Assembly (NCBI RefSeq): GCF_000024545.1
Contig: NC_013947.1
Location: forward strand, 5,456,001-5,520,000
Length of the DNA: 64,000 nt
Direction: 5' to 3'
From: Stackebrandtia nassauensis DSM 44728
GTDB taxonomy: Bacteria > Actinomycetota > Actinomycetes > Mycobacteriales > Micromonosporaceae
Each line of letters begins with the position of its first letter. Position 1 is the stretch's first letter. The translations under genes and the position numbers were made by a program. Positions 52,420 to 61,091 of the stretch are shown in pieces. A model generated the notes under the pieces. That model saw nothing but the letters and a program-made list of their open reading frames with translations, was not told the origin of the DNA and ran no database searches.

Positions 52420-53997
52420 CTAGGCCGCGATGGTTGCGGGCTCGGCCTCCTTCGGCTCTTCCTTGGCGGGCTGTCCGCCGGTGCGCAGCGGGACCTCCTT
52501 GATGAACCAGGCCACCAGGAATCCCAAGGCCGCGAACGGGATCGTCCACACGAACACCGTGGTGATGGCGTCGGTGACCCCGCCGGAGACGACGTCCATG
52601 ATCTTGTCGGGCAGCTGGGCCAGCTTCGACGGCTCCAGACCGCCGGTGCCACCGCCGGAGAAGTTCTTCGCGATGTCCGGCGGCAGTTTGCCGCTCATGG
52701 ACTCGGTCAGCTGGTTGGCGAAGATCGAACCGAACGCCGCCACCCCGAAGGATCCGCCGATGTTGCGCAGGAACGTCGAGGTGCTGGAGGCGACGCCGAT
52801 GTCCCGCTGCGGGGCGCTGTTCTGCGCCACCAGCATGGTCACCTGCATCAGCAGGCCCAGCCCGATGCCGAACACGACCATGTAGATACTGGTGGTCAGC
52901 TCCGAAGTGGAGGTCGTCAGCTGGGTCAGCAGCAGCATTCCGGCGATCATGACGGCGCCACCCGCGATCGGAAAGATCTTGTACTTGCCGGTGCGGGTGA
53001 TGATCTGTCCGGCACCCAGCGAGAACACCATGGCGCCCAACATCATCGGGATGAAGAACACGCCCGATTCGGTGGGGGTCAGGCCCTGGACGATCTGCTG
53101 GTACATCGGGATGAAGGTCATCGCGCCGAACATGGCGAAGCCCTGCAGGAACCCGACGACGTTGATCAGGGTGAAGTTGCGGTCGGTGAACAGCCGCAGC
53201 GGCAGCACCGGCTCGGCAGCCTTGCGCTCCACCATGATGAACGCCACCAGGGCCACCAGTGAGAAGGCCGACAGGCCCAGGATCTGCGGGGAGTCCCATT
53301 CGTACTCGTTGCCGCCCCAGGTGGTGACGAGCACGAGGCTGGCGGCCACCGCGGACAACAGCGCGATTCCGGCGTAGTCGATCTTGGCCTTGTTGCGGTG
53401 TCGGGGCAAATGCAGGGTCGTGGCGATGATGATCAGCGCGATCGCGCCCAGCGGCAGGTTGATGTAGAAGGCCCAGCGCCAGTCGACGTGGTCGGTCAGC
53501 AGGCCACCGGCCAGCGGGCCGCCGATGGTGGCGACCATCATGACCGCGGCCATGAAGCCCTGGTACTTGCCGCGTTCGCGGGGCGGGACCAAGTCGCCGA
53601 GGATCGCCATGACGCCGACCATGAGGCCACCGGCGCCCAGGCCCTGCAGTGCGCGGAAGGCGATCAGCTGCTCCATGCTCTGGGCCGCACCGGAGGCGAC
53701 CGAACCGATGAGGAAGACACCGATCGCGAACATGAACAGCCGCTTGCGTCCATACAGGTCACCGAGCTTGCCGTACAGGGGAGTCGAAACCGTCGCGGCG
53801 AGGATGTATGCCGTCACCACCCAGGACATGTGTCCGTAGCCGCCGAACTCGCCCACAATGGTGGGAAGGGCGGTACCGACGATGGTGTTGTCCAACATGG
53901 CCAAGAGGATCGCGAGCATGAGGCCGGGAAGAACCACCAGCACCTCGCGTCGCAGTCCCTTGGCCGGCGCTTCGGCGACGGCTTCGCTTTCTGTCAT
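52420..53997 (-). CDS. MFS drug efflux pump, DHA2 (14-helix) family
   Basis: A 525-residue proton-driven exporter of the EmrB/QacA type. LDNTIVGTALPTIVGEFGG is motif D1; GKLGDLYGRKRLFM is motif A; GLGAGGLMVG and GGPLAGGLLTD cover motifs B and C. ATG 53997 is chosen, with GGAG nine bases upstream. It is divergent from the TetR gene, with paired palindromes between them, so it is very likely its target. Confidence 0.94.
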   Translation of the reverse strand: MTESEAVAEAPAKGLRREVLVVLPGLMLAILLAMLDNTIVGTALPTIVGEFGGYGHMSWVVTAYILAATVSTPLYGKLGDLYGRKRLFMFAIGVFLIGSVASGAAQSMEQLIAFRALQGLGAGGLMVGVMAILGDLVPPRERGKYQGFMAAVMMVATIGGPLAGGLLTDHVDWRWAFYINLPLGAIALIIIATTLHLPRHRNKAKIDYAGIALLSAVAASLVLVTTWGGNEYEWDSPQILGLSAFSLVALVAFIMVERKAAEPVLPLRLFTDRNFTLINVVGFLQGFAMFGAMTFIPMYQQIVQGLTPTESGVFFIPMMLGAMVFSLGAGQIITRTGKYKIFPIAGGAVMIAGMLLLTQLTTSTSELTTSIYMVVFGIGLGLLMQVTMLVAQNSAPQRDIGVASSTSTFLRNIGGSFGVAAFGSIFANQLTESMSGKLPPDIAKNFSGGGTGGLEPSKLAQLPDKIMDVVSGGVTDAITTVFVWTIPFAALGFLVAWFIKEVPLRTGGQPAKEEPKEAEPATIAA

Positions 53998-54020
53998 AAG
54001 GCATACTCCATCCGGAACAA

Positions 54021-54036
54021 CTAGCCGCTCGGCTAG
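54021..54036. promoter_or_regulatory. TetR operator, site 1
   Basis: CTAGCCG-CT-CGGCTAG is a perfect 16-base palindrome between the divergent pump and regulator genes. Confidence 0.8.
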
Positions 54037-54065
54037 TGGGGTCATGAGCTACGATAGAACGACAG

Positions 54066-54081
54066 CTAGCCGGTCGGCAAG
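54066..54081. promoter_or_regulatory. TetR operator, site 2
   Basis: CTAGCCG-GT-CGGCAAG repeats site 1 with two changes in the right arm and is centred 45 bases away. A TACGAT -10 box for the TetR gene (54050-54055) lies between the sites. Confidence 0.75.
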
Positions 54082-54098
54082 TAAGTTTGGAGAGGCGA

Positions 54099-54656
54099 AT
54101 GAGTGAACCGCGCAACACGCGCGAGCGCATTCAACAAATCGCGATGGAACTGTTCAGCGAACAGGGTTACGACCGCACCTCGCTGCGGGAGATCGCCGAA
54201 CGCCTCAACGTGACCAAGGCCGCCCTCTACTACCACTTCAAGACCAAAGAGGACATCGCGGCGAGCTACTTCGACGACTTCGCCGCCGACGTCGACAAGG
54301 TCCGCGAATGGGCCGAGACCCAACCGGCCGACCTCGACACCCGGCGCGAGATCCTGCGCCGCTACTCCGACGTCATGAACACCCACGGCCAGACCCTGCG
54401 GTTCATCCACCACAACCAGCCCGCCCTGCGCGAGATCAACAAGGGACGGACGTTCAAGGAACGGATGCAGCAGGTCAACAAACTGCTGGTCGACGCCGAG
54501 GCCCCCGCGATCGAACGGCTGCGCGGCGTCAACGCACTGTTCATCATGCACATGGCCTGGTTCGTCGAACTCGACGGCGACCCCGACCCCGCCGACCTAC
54601 AGGAACCGGCCCTGCAGATCGCGCTGGAACTGATCGAGACGAACGAGAAGAGCTAG
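54099..54656 (+). CDS. TetR-family repressor
   Basis: A 185-residue regulator with the classic N-terminal HTH (RIQQIAMELFSEQGYDRTSLREIAERLNVTKAALYYHF). GGAGAGG precedes ATG 54099. It likely represses the divergent MFS pump and itself through the two CTAGCCG palindromes; the inducing ligand is unknown. Its stop overlaps the convergent membrane gene by four bases. Confidence 0.95.
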   Translation: MSEPRNTRERIQQIAMELFSEQGYDRTSLREIAERLNVTKAALYYHFKTKEDIAASYFDDFAADVDKVREWAETQPADLDTRREILRRYSDVMNTHGQTLRFIHHNQPALREINKGRTFKERMQQVNKLLVDAEAPAIERLRGVNALFIMHMAWFVELDGDPDPADLQEPALQIALELIETNEKS

Positions 54657-55087
54657 CCCCCAACCCGGTCGCTTCCCTCCGAGGGCCGGTTCAGCGCTAC
54701 AAGGATGTAGATCCCGGGGACGATCGCCAGCGGCAACACGCCCACCGCGATGATCGGATTCATGAGCATCCCGATGGCCACGATGGCCACCACCGCGGCA
54801 AGCGATACGCAAAGGGTGTAGACAATGGTCGCGGCTTTCTTACTCGAAGCGCACCACAGCAGCAACGCGCCCGTCATCGCACCCACAAAGACGCCGGTGG
54901 ACCCGATGACCATCGGGAACCACGCCAACGCGTCCAGCCCCACGACTCCGGAATACTCCACCCATGCCAAGGCGGCGGCGATCCCGGTGATGACGGCATA
55001 TCCCAGCGCGACCCAGCGCACCGACGTCGGCGGCCGCCAGCGATCCCTTATGGCTGTTGGGGTTTCGTCACCTGATGGTTCATTCAT
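54653..55087 (-). CDS. Four-helix membrane protein, function unknown
   Basis: A 144-residue protein. After a 25-residue cytoplasmic tail come four hydrophobic segments in close order (WVALGYAVITGIAAALAWV, FPMVIGSTGVFVGAMTGALLL, TIVYTLCVSLAAVVAIVAIG, LPLAIVPGIYILVAL). There is no motif. ATG 55087 or ATG 55093 may be the start; no ribosome site is clear. It lies downstream of rsrA on the same strand after a 118-base gap. Confidence 0.7.
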   Translation of the reverse strand: MNEPSGDETPTAIRDRWRPPTSVRWVALGYAVITGIAAALAWVEYSGVVGLDALAWFPMVIGSTGVFVGAMTGALLLWCASSKKAATIVYTLCVSLAAVVAIVAIGMLMNPIIAVGVLPLAIVPGIYILVALNRPSEGSDRVGG

Positions 55088-55205
55088 CGACATCGATGAC
55101 AAGATATCGGACCCGACCGGGAGGCTCGGGGCCTCCAACCTCCTCCCCTACGTTGACCGTAGCCGGGAAGGGCTGAGCGTGGGCTTAACCGGCCTGAAGC
55201 TGGTT

Positions 55206-55469
55206 TCAGCCGCTGCCGAGGTCGAACTTGGCGAGCTTCTCGCGCAGGCGCGCCTTGACTTCCTGGGGCGCGGTGTCCTTGGAGCAGCAGCGGTGTACCA
55301 GGGCCCGGACGTCCTGTTCGATCCCGTATTCGGCCAGGCAGGGCGAGCACTCCGCCAGATGCTGCTTGATCAGGTCGCGGCGGGCGTCGCCGCATTCGGA
55401 GTCGAGATAGAAGTAAACCTCCGAGAGCACTTCCCGACAGTCCACCTCGTGCGGATCACCACAGCTCAC
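55206..55469 (-). CDS. rsrA: Thiol-responsive anti-sigma factor RsrA
   Basis: An 87-residue ZAS-type anti-sigma factor. Zinc ligands at Cys11, His37, Cys41 and Cys44 (HLAECSPC) are at the same positions as in Streptomyces RsrA; Cys61-Cys62 are additional thiols. Oxidation forms a disulfide, releases zinc and frees SigR. The start overlaps the sigR stop by four bases. Confidence 0.95.
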   Translation of the reverse strand: MSCGDPHEVDCREVLSEVYFYLDSECGDARRDLIKQHLAECSPCLAEYGIEQDVRALVHRCCSKDTAPQEVKARLREKLAKFDLGSG

Positions 55470-56077
55470 CGCGAAACCTCCTCATGATCATCCGAGGCAC
55501 TGAACCCCCGCTGTGCCGCGTACTCGGCAAGCATGTCACGCAACTGGCGCCGTCCCCGGTGCAGTCGCGACATCACTGTGCCAATGGGCGTCCCCATGAT
55601 CTCCGCGATTTCCTTGTAGGCGAAGCCTTCGACGTCGGCGAGATAGACCGCCAGCCGGAATTCCTCCGGCAGCCGGGCCAAAGCGTCCTTGACGTCGGAG
55701 TCGGGCAGCCGGTCCAGGGCCTCGGTCTCGGCCGAGCGCAGACCGGTGGAGGTGTGAGACTCCGCCGAGACAAGCTGCCAGTCGGTGATCTCCTCGGTGG
55801 GTGACTGCACCGGCTGCCGCTTGCGCTTGCGGTATGAGTTGATGTACGTGTTGGTCAGGATGCGGTACATCCAGGCGCGCAGGTTGGTTCCCGCTTTGAA
55901 CTGGTGGAAGGCGCTGAAGGCCTTGAGGTAGGTCTCCTGGACCAGGTCCTCGGCGTCCTGGGGGTTGCGGGTCATCCGCAACGCGCCACCGTAGAGCTGG
56001 TCGACGAGGGGCATGGCGTCCCGTTCGAACCGCGCGCGCTTCTCGGCGGCGGTCTCGGCCTGCTCCTCGTCGGTCAC
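55466..56077 (-). CDS. sigR: Thiol-stress ECF sigma factor SigR/SigH
   Basis: A 203-residue ECF sigma factor controlling disulfide-stress genes. Region 2 is [20 protein letters not shown] and onward to [15 protein letters not shown]; region 4 is [19 protein letters not shown] and onward to [14 protein letters not shown]. It is nearly identical in style to SigH of M. tuberculosis. GTG 56077 has a strong GAGGGGAG site. A second in-frame start, ATG 56254 with AAAGGAG twelve bases upstream, would add 59 residues, like the unstable SigR' of Streptomyces. RsrA follows. Confidence 0.96.
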   Translation of the reverse strand: MTDEEQAETAAEKRARFERDAMPLVDQLYGGALRMTRNPQDAEDLVQETYLKAFSAFHQFKAGTNLRAWMYRILTNTYINSYRKRKRQPVQSPTEEITDWQLVSAESHTSTGLRSAETEALDRLPDSDVKDALARLPEEFRLAVYLADVEGFAYKEIAEIMGTPIGTVMSRLHRGRRQLRDMLAEYAAQRGFSASDDHEEVSR

Positions 56078-56254
56078 CGGCTCCCCTCTCGTTGCCTGTT
56101 TGGCCGAGGGTACGGCACCGCTGTGACGCGCGGGAGCCGGAATGGGCGATGCCGCGGTCGTCTCACCGCCGTCGAGGGGCCACTCGGGGGCCGACAGCAG
56201 TCGGCGCAGCCGTTGGGTGTCCTCGTTCTCTACGCGTTCGCGGGTGGAGGCCAT
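56078..56254 (-). other. Upstream in-frame extension giving a long SigR' form
   Basis: The 59 codons between ATG 56254 and GTG 56077 are open ([20 protein letters not shown] and onward). They lie just downstream of a SigR-type promoter. In Streptomyces the equivalent 55-residue extension is made from the autoregulated promoter and marks the protein for ClpP degradation. Confidence 0.65.
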
Positions 56255-56308
56255 CACTGCTGGCCACTCCTTTCTCGGCGCCGTACGTATCGCCGTCACG
56301 GCGGATGC

Positions 56309-56334
56309 AACAGCGACGGGGGCCGGTGCATTCC
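56309..56334 (-). promoter_or_regulatory. SigR-dependent promoter
   Basis: On the minus strand GGAAT, exactly 18 bases, then GTT, the SigR/SigH consensus, 55 bases upstream of the long-form start codon. This predicts positive autoregulation of sigR-rsrA. Confidence 0.88.
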
Positions 56335-56491
56335 GGGGCCCGCCGAGCGCCGGGTCACAGCCGCGGTCACGCCCGCGGGCGAGGTCGGGTGGCGAATTGA
56401 TCACAGCCCGTAACCGATCGATGGCGGTCTCGTTGAGAACAATGGACCCATTCGGGATCTCCCATCACAGACTTCACGGTCTGTGCGCCAA

Positions 56492-56550
56492 CCTCCCAGG
56501 CCCTGCCCGGGCCCCGAGGCCGACACCGCCACGGGGCCCGGGATGGGAGG
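56492..56550 (-). terminator. Terminator after the WhiB gene
   Basis: An 11-bp GC stem (56506-56516 with 56532-56542), extended by an outer 7-bp stem (56492-56498 with 56544-56550), downstream of the leftward whiB gene. Confidence 0.85.
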
Positions 56551-56577
56551 GGTATCCGCGTCCACGATCGCGGAGCT

Positions 56578-56913
56578 TCAGCCGACCGGGACGAAGTCCC
56601 GCCACGCCACCACCATCGCCTTGCGCTCACCCGGAGTGGTGCCGCCCCAGACGCCGTTGCAGTCGCCCGCGTCCAGTGCCCAGGCCAGGCAGGTCGACTG
56701 GACGGCGCAGGCCGAGCACACCGCCAGCGCCGCGCGCGGGGACTGTTTCACCTGCGGGTCGGGAAAGAAGGTCTCGGGGTCGACGGCGACGCAACGTCCC
56801 CGCATTCGCCATTCCGGGTCACTGCGGCGGGTCTCGTGCGCGCGTCGCAGCCGGGGGTCGTGTCGTGCGGCCTCGATTTCCTCGGGCTTCGGTGCCTTCT
56901 TCGTGTGGCTCAT
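56578..56913 (-). CDS. WhiB-family Fe-S regulator
   Basis: A 111-residue WhiB protein. Cys41, Cys66, Cys69 and Cys75 are the cluster ligands; GVWGGTTPGERKAM is the conserved turn. An extra Cys85 and a 40-residue charged N-terminus distinguish it from WhiB1. The start is ATG 56913, with GGGAGG upstream. Placed next to sigR it may belong to the redox response, but I cannot assign it to a numbered subfamily. Confidence 0.9.
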   Translation of the reverse strand: MSHTKKAPKPEEIEAARHDPRLRRAHETRRSDPEWRMRGRCVAVDPETFFPDPQVKQSPRAALAVCSACAVQSTCLAWALDAGDCNGVWGGTTPGERKAMVVAWRDFVPVG

Positions 56914-57083
56914 GGGTGCTCGACCTCCCGCAACTGGTGGAGGCGGGGACCGCGGCTCGGCGCGGTCACCGCGCATGCATAGTGTTGTGTTTTACACCAC
57001 ACTGCGCGCTGATATCAAGACCTCACCGGGGAATCGATCCGAAAAGCCGGTTCGAAGTGGGCTGTTCAGAACCCGAATGCGGC

Positions 57084-57803
57084 TCAGAACAACGTCGCCT
57101 CGTCGTCCTTTGTGGGCTCTTCGGGTTCGGGCACCCGGTCGAGCAACTCCGGGGAGTCATTGCGGACGTTGCCGACCGCCCGGCCCACCGGACGGACCTC
57201 CAGACTGGACACCAGCTCGGTGTCGGGCGGCGCCAGCAGTTCGGCCGGATCGGACTCGGTCTCGCCCAGCCAGGCCGCGTGCCGGTCGGGGGTCAGCAGC
57301 AACGGCATCCGGTCGTGGATCCGGTCCAAGCCGCCCAGGGCGTCGGTGGTGAGGATCGTGCAGGTCAGCAGCGACTCCTCCCCCTTGCCCCAGTGCTCCC
57401 ACAGCCCCGCGAACACCAACGGGTCCTCGCCGGGCGCGGTCATGTAATAAGGCTGCTTGCCACCGGCGGGCAGCTTGCGCCACTCGTACCAGCCGTTGGC
57501 CGGGACCAGGCAGCGCTTGCGCGCGAACGGCGACCGGTAGGCCCGGGAGGTGGCGACGGTCTCGGAACGCGCGTTGATCATCCGCACCCCGATGCTCGGG
57601 TCCTTCGACCACGGCGGCACCAGACCCCAGCGGGCCGCCGAGACCACTCGCGACTCCTGGCTACGCGAGACACGCACCACCGGGATCGTCTGGGTGGGGG
57701 CCAGGTTGTAGCCCGCGCCCGCCTCGCCGTCGGAGTCGTCAACGGCCTCGAACAACGTGGCCAGATCGCTGCTGCTCAGCGTCGAAACATACCGTCCACA
57801 CAT
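57084..57803 (-). CDS. SRAP/YedK (HMCES-like) abasic-site-processing protein
   Basis: A 239-residue SRAP protein. Cys2 (MCGRYVS) forms the thiazolidine crosslink to abasic sites in single-stranded DNA; NGWYEW supplies the catalytic Glu and HDRMPLLL the His; LAPTQTIPVV and ARWGLVPPW complete the fold. It protects stalled forks from abasic sites. It is divergent from aroA, as in M. tuberculosis Rv3226c. Confidence 0.95.
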   Translation of the reverse strand: MCGRYVSTLSSSDLATLFEAVDDSDGEAGAGYNLAPTQTIPVVRVSRSQESRVVSAARWGLVPPWSKDPSIGVRMINARSETVATSRAYRSPFARKRCLVPANGWYEWRKLPAGGKQPYYMTAPGEDPLVFAGLWEHWGKGEESLLTCTILTTDALGGLDRIHDRMPLLLTPDRHAAWLGETESDPAELLAPPDTELVSSLEVRPVGRAVGNVRNDSPELLDRVPEPEEPTKDDEATLF

Positions 57804-57851
57804 GGCATCACACTACGTCCGGGGACTGACATCCCCAAGTATTGTGGGCGC

Positions 57852-59147
57852 GTGAACGATACGCGTGCGCCCGAGGAACTGCGCTGGCCCGCCCCGCAGG
57901 CTCCCGGGGCGGTGCGTGGCCGGGTGAGCATTCCCGGCTCCAAGTCCATGATGTCCAGGGTGCTGGTGCTGACCGCCGCCAGCCACGGCGCCAGCTCGGT
58001 GGCCGCGCCGCTGCTGGCCCGCGACAGCGCGCTGATGGTGGCGGGTCTACAGGCCATGGGCATCCGGGTCGTCACCACCGACGACGCGCTGTGGATGGTG
58101 CATCCCCGTGCGCCGCAGGGACCCGCGGCCGTTGACTGTGGACTGGCCGGGACGGTGATGCGGTTCCTGCCGCCGCTGGCTGCCGTCGCCCACGGACCCA
58201 TCACCTTCGACGGTGACCCGTACGCGCGCAAGCGTCCGATGGCTCCGCTGCTGCGGGCGCTGACGGCGCTGGGGGTCAGCGTCGACGCCGCGAGCGAGTC
58301 GCTGCCGTTCACGATCCAGGGCACCGGCCGGATCAGCGGCGGCGAGATCACCATCGACGCGTCCTCCTCCAGCCAGTTCCTGTCCGGGCTGTTGCTGTCG
58401 GCGCCGCGCTACGACCGCGGCATCGTGCTGCGGCACCAGGGACCGCCGGTGCCGTCGCGCCCGCACGTGCGCATGACCGTCGACATGCTGCGCGCCGCCG
58501 GCGCCGCCGTGGACGATTCGCGCCCCAACGTGTGGGAGGTGGAACCCGGGCAGCTCGGCGGCCGGGCCTGGCACGTCGAACCCGACCTGTCCAACGCCGC
58601 CCCGTTCCTGGCCGCCGCGCTGGTCACCGGCGGCGAGGTCACCGTCCCCGACTGGCCCGCCACCACCAGCCAGCCCGGCGACCTGCTGCGCGACCTGTTC
58701 ACCCAGCTGGGCGGCCGGGCGGTGCTCAGCCACGACGGCCTGACCATCACCGGGTCCGGCTCGGTCAGGGGCATCGACGCCGACCTGTCCGAGGCCGGGG
58801 AACTGACGCCGGTGGTCGCGGCGGTGTGCGCCCTGGCCGACTCCCCCTCGACGCTGCGCGGCATCGGGCACCTGCGCGGTCACGAGACCGACCGGCTGGC
58901 GGCGCTGACCGCCGAACTCAACCGGCTGGGCGGCGACGTCACCGAGACCGACGACGGGCTGCGCATCCGGCCGAGGCCACTGCACGGTTCGGTCGTCGAC
59001 ACCTACGACGACCACCGGATGGCACAGGCCGCCGCCGTCCTGGGACTCGCGGTCCCCGACGTCGTCCTGTCCGATGTGGCCTGTACTTCCAAGACGCTGC
59101 CGCAGTTCCCGCAACTGTGGACCGAGCTGGTGGGGGCCCGGCCCTGA
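57852..59147 (+). CDS. aroA: 3-phosphoshikimate 1-carboxyvinyltransferase (EPSP synthase)
   Basis: A 431-residue shikimate-pathway enzyme. The N-terminal IPGSKSMMSR carries the shikimate/phosphoenolpyruvate lysine; the paired domain has CGLAGTVMRFLPPLA, RKRPMAPLLRAL and DTYDDHRMAQAAAVLGL. GTG 57852 is chosen by alignment of the N-terminus; no strong ribosome site is present and the 48-base gap to the divergent SRAP gene suggests a leaderless message. rsgA follows with overlap. Confidence 0.96.
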   Translation: MNDTRAPEELRWPAPQAPGAVRGRVSIPGSKSMMSRVLVLTAASHGASSVAAPLLARDSALMVAGLQAMGIRVVTTDDALWMVHPRAPQGPAAVDCGLAGTVMRFLPPLAAVAHGPITFDGDPYARKRPMAPLLRALTALGVSVDAASESLPFTIQGTGRISGGEITIDASSSSQFLSGLLLSAPRYDRGIVLRHQGPPVPSRPHVRMTVDMLRAAGAAVDDSRPNVWEVEPGQLGGRAWHVEPDLSNAAPFLAAALVTGGEVTVPDWPATTSQPGDLLRDLFTQLGGRAVLSHDGLTITGSGSVRGIDADLSEAGELTPVVAAVCALADSPSTLRGIGHLRGHETDRLAALTAELNRLGGDVTETDDGLRIRPRPLHGSVVDTYDDHRMAQAAAVLGLAVPDVVLSDVACTSKTLPQFPQLWTELVGARP

Positions 59148-60136
59148 CCCGGCGGCGGCAGTACGACGAGGACGACGTCCGGGTTCGCCCCGGGCGTGGC
59201 TCCCGACCCCGTACCCGCACCCGCCCCAAGCACGCCGACGCCGTCGACGGCTTCGTCACCACCGTCGACAGAGGACGGTACACCTGCCGGGTCGGCGACA
59301 CCGACGTGACCGCCATGCGCGCCCGCGAACTGGGTCGCAAGGGCGTCGTGGTCGGCGACCGGGTCTCCCTCGTGGGCGACACCTCCGGACGCGACGGCAC
59401 CCTGGCGCGCATCGTCCGCATCGGCGAACGGCACGGCGAACTGCGCCGCACCGCCGACGACGACGAGGCGCTCATCGAACGCATCATCGTGGCCAATGTG
59501 GACCAGCTCGTGGTGGTGGCCTCGCTGGCCGATCCGCCGCCGCGCACCGGCTTCATCGACCGGTGTCTGGTGGCCGCCTTCGACGCCGACATCGCGCCAC
59601 TGCTGTGCCTGACCAAGGCCGACATCGACACCGAGGACGCCGCGCTGGCCGAGGTGCTGTCCTACTACGCCGACCTCGAGTTCGACCACATCACCTGCCA
59701 CCCCGACGAACCGCTGGACGAGCTGCTGGCGAAGCTGCACGGCAAACTGTCCGTCCTCATCGGCCACTCGGGCGTCGGAAAGTCCACTCTGGTCAACCGC
59801 CTGGTGCCCGACGCCGACCGCTCCGTCGGCGTCGTCAGCGCCATCGGCAAGGGCCGCCACACCTCGACCAACGCCGTGGCCCTGGAGCTGCCCGACAGCG
59901 GCTGGATCGTCGACACCCCGGGCGTGCGCTCCTTCGGGCTGGCCCACGTGTCCGCCGACTCGCTGCTGCTCGCCTTCGGCGACCTGGCCGAGGTCGCCAC
60001 CGGCTGCCCGCGCGGCTGCGACCACACCGGCAACTCCGGCGACTGCGCCCTGGACAGCCTGCGCGCCGCCGACGGTACCGCGCCACAACGGCTGCTGTCC
60101 TACCGGCGGCTCCTGGAAACCTCGTCGAGTCAATAG
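59117..60136 (+). CDS. rsgA: Ribosome small-subunit-dependent GTPase A
   Basis: A GTPase of about 330-339 residues that helps mature the 30S subunit. The OB fold (GFVTTVDRGRYTCRVG) precedes a circularly permuted GTPase: CLTKADI (G4), then GHSGVGKST (G1) and DTPG (G3). A zinc finger follows (CPRGCDHTGNSGDC). The start is uncertain. GTG 59117 overlaps aroA by 31 bases, but the conserved region begins at RRRQYDEDD, and CTG 59144, which overlaps the aroA TGA as CTGA, has a GGTGGGGG stretch upstream. Confidence 0.93.
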   Translation: MDRAGGGPALTRRRQYDEDDVRVRPGRGSRPRTRTRPKHADAVDGFVTTVDRGRYTCRVGDTDVTAMRARELGRKGVVVGDRVSLVGDTSGRDGTLARIVRIGERHGELRRTADDDEALIERIIVANVDQLVVVASLADPPPRTGFIDRCLVAAFDADIAPLLCLTKADIDTEDAALAEVLSYYADLEFDHITCHPDEPLDELLAKLHGKLSVLIGHSGVGKSTLVNRLVPDADRSVGVVSAIGKGRHTSTNAVALELPDSGWIVDTPGVRSFGLAHVSADSLLLAFGDLAEVATGCPRGCDHTGNSGDCALDSLRAADGTAPQRLLSYRRLLETSSSQ

Positions 60137-60146
60137 ACTGTCGCGC

Positions 60147-60947
60147 ATGTCCTCCTACGCCGATGACCTCGGACTCGCCCACATGCTCGCCGACTCGGCC
60201 GACTCGATCTCCGCCGAGCGGTTCCGGTCGCTGGACCTGCGGGTGGAGCACAAGCCGGACATGTCGCACGTGACCGACGCCGACACCGCCATCGAGAAGG
60301 CGCTGCGGTCCACTTTGGCGCGTGCCCGGCCCCGGGACGGTGTCGTCGGTGAGGAGTTCGGCGAGGAACACGGTTCCGGGGGCCGCCGGTGGGTCATCGA
60401 CCCGATCGACGGGACCGCGAACTTCGTGCGCGGCGTCCCGGTGTGGGCGACGCTCATCGCGCTGTTCGAGGGCAGCCAGCCCGTCGTCGGCGTCGTGTCG
60501 GCCCCGGTGGTGGGCCGTCGCTGGTGGGCCGCCAAGGGCACCGGGGCCTTCGCCGGACGGCACCGCAACCGCGCCCAGCGCATTCAGGTGTCCGGGGTGC
60601 GGCGGCTGGCCAACGCGTCGATCAGCTATTCGAGCCTGCCCAGCTGGTTCGAGTACGACCGCGGCCCGCAGATGGTGGACCTGCTGCGGGGCGCCTGGCG
60701 CTCACGCGCCTACGGCGACTTCTACAGCTACGTGCTGGTCGCCGAGGGCGCCGTGGACGTGGCGATGGAGCCCGAGGTGAACCTGTGGGACCTGGCGCCG
60801 CTGTCGGTCATCGTCACCGAGGCCGGGGGCACCTTCACCGATCTGGACGGCAATCCGGGCCCGTCCGGCGGCTCGGCGATCGCCAGCAACGGCCTGTTGC
60901 ACGACGCGGTACGCGAGGCCCTGCGCCCTACCTCGAACGAATGGTAG
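60147..60947 (+). CDS. hisN: Histidinol-phosphatase of the inositol-monophosphatase family
   Basis: A 266-residue magnesium-dependent phosphatase. GEEFGEE, WVIDPIDGTANF and NLWDLAPL are the metal-binding motifs. The closest remembered relative is HisN of mycobacteria and corynebacteria, which removes phosphate from histidinol phosphate in histidine synthesis. The start ATG 60147 lies ten bases after rsgA. An inositol-phosphatase role cannot be excluded. Confidence 0.88.
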   Translation: MSSYADDLGLAHMLADSADSISAERFRSLDLRVEHKPDMSHVTDADTAIEKALRSTLARARPRDGVVGEEFGEEHGSGGRRWVIDPIDGTANFVRGVPVWATLIALFEGSQPVVGVVSAPVVGRRWWAAKGTGAFAGRHRNRAQRIQVSGVRRLANASISYSSLPSWFEYDRGPQMVDLLRGAWRSRAYGDFYSYVLVAEGAVDVAMEPEVNLWDLAPLSVIVTEAGGTFTDLDGNPGPSGGSAIASNGLLHDAVREALRPTSNEW

Positions 60948-61051
60948 GCGCTGTCATACGTGTGAGGGTCGACTCCGTGTTTGCCGTCCCGCCTGTCTGA
61001 AGTAGCGAAAGCGGATTAGGCTCACAGGGTGAATGAGTATCCGTCCCCACT

Positions 61052-61072
61052 TCGCGGCGCCGGACGCCGCGA
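61052..61072 (+). other. Hairpin before the DMT transporter start
   Basis: An 8-bp perfect GC stem (61052-61059 with 61065-61072) with a five-base loop, ending 19 bases before ATG 61092. It may terminate hisN or shape the transporter leader. Confidence 0.4.
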
Positions 61073-61091
61073 CAGGGTGCGGTGAGCGGTT

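Noticed and set aside
57033-57057. GGAAT...GTT near the WhiB gene as a second SigR promoter
   Set aside because: The spacer is 15 bases, not 18-19, and it lies on the plus strand pointing away from the WhiB gene.
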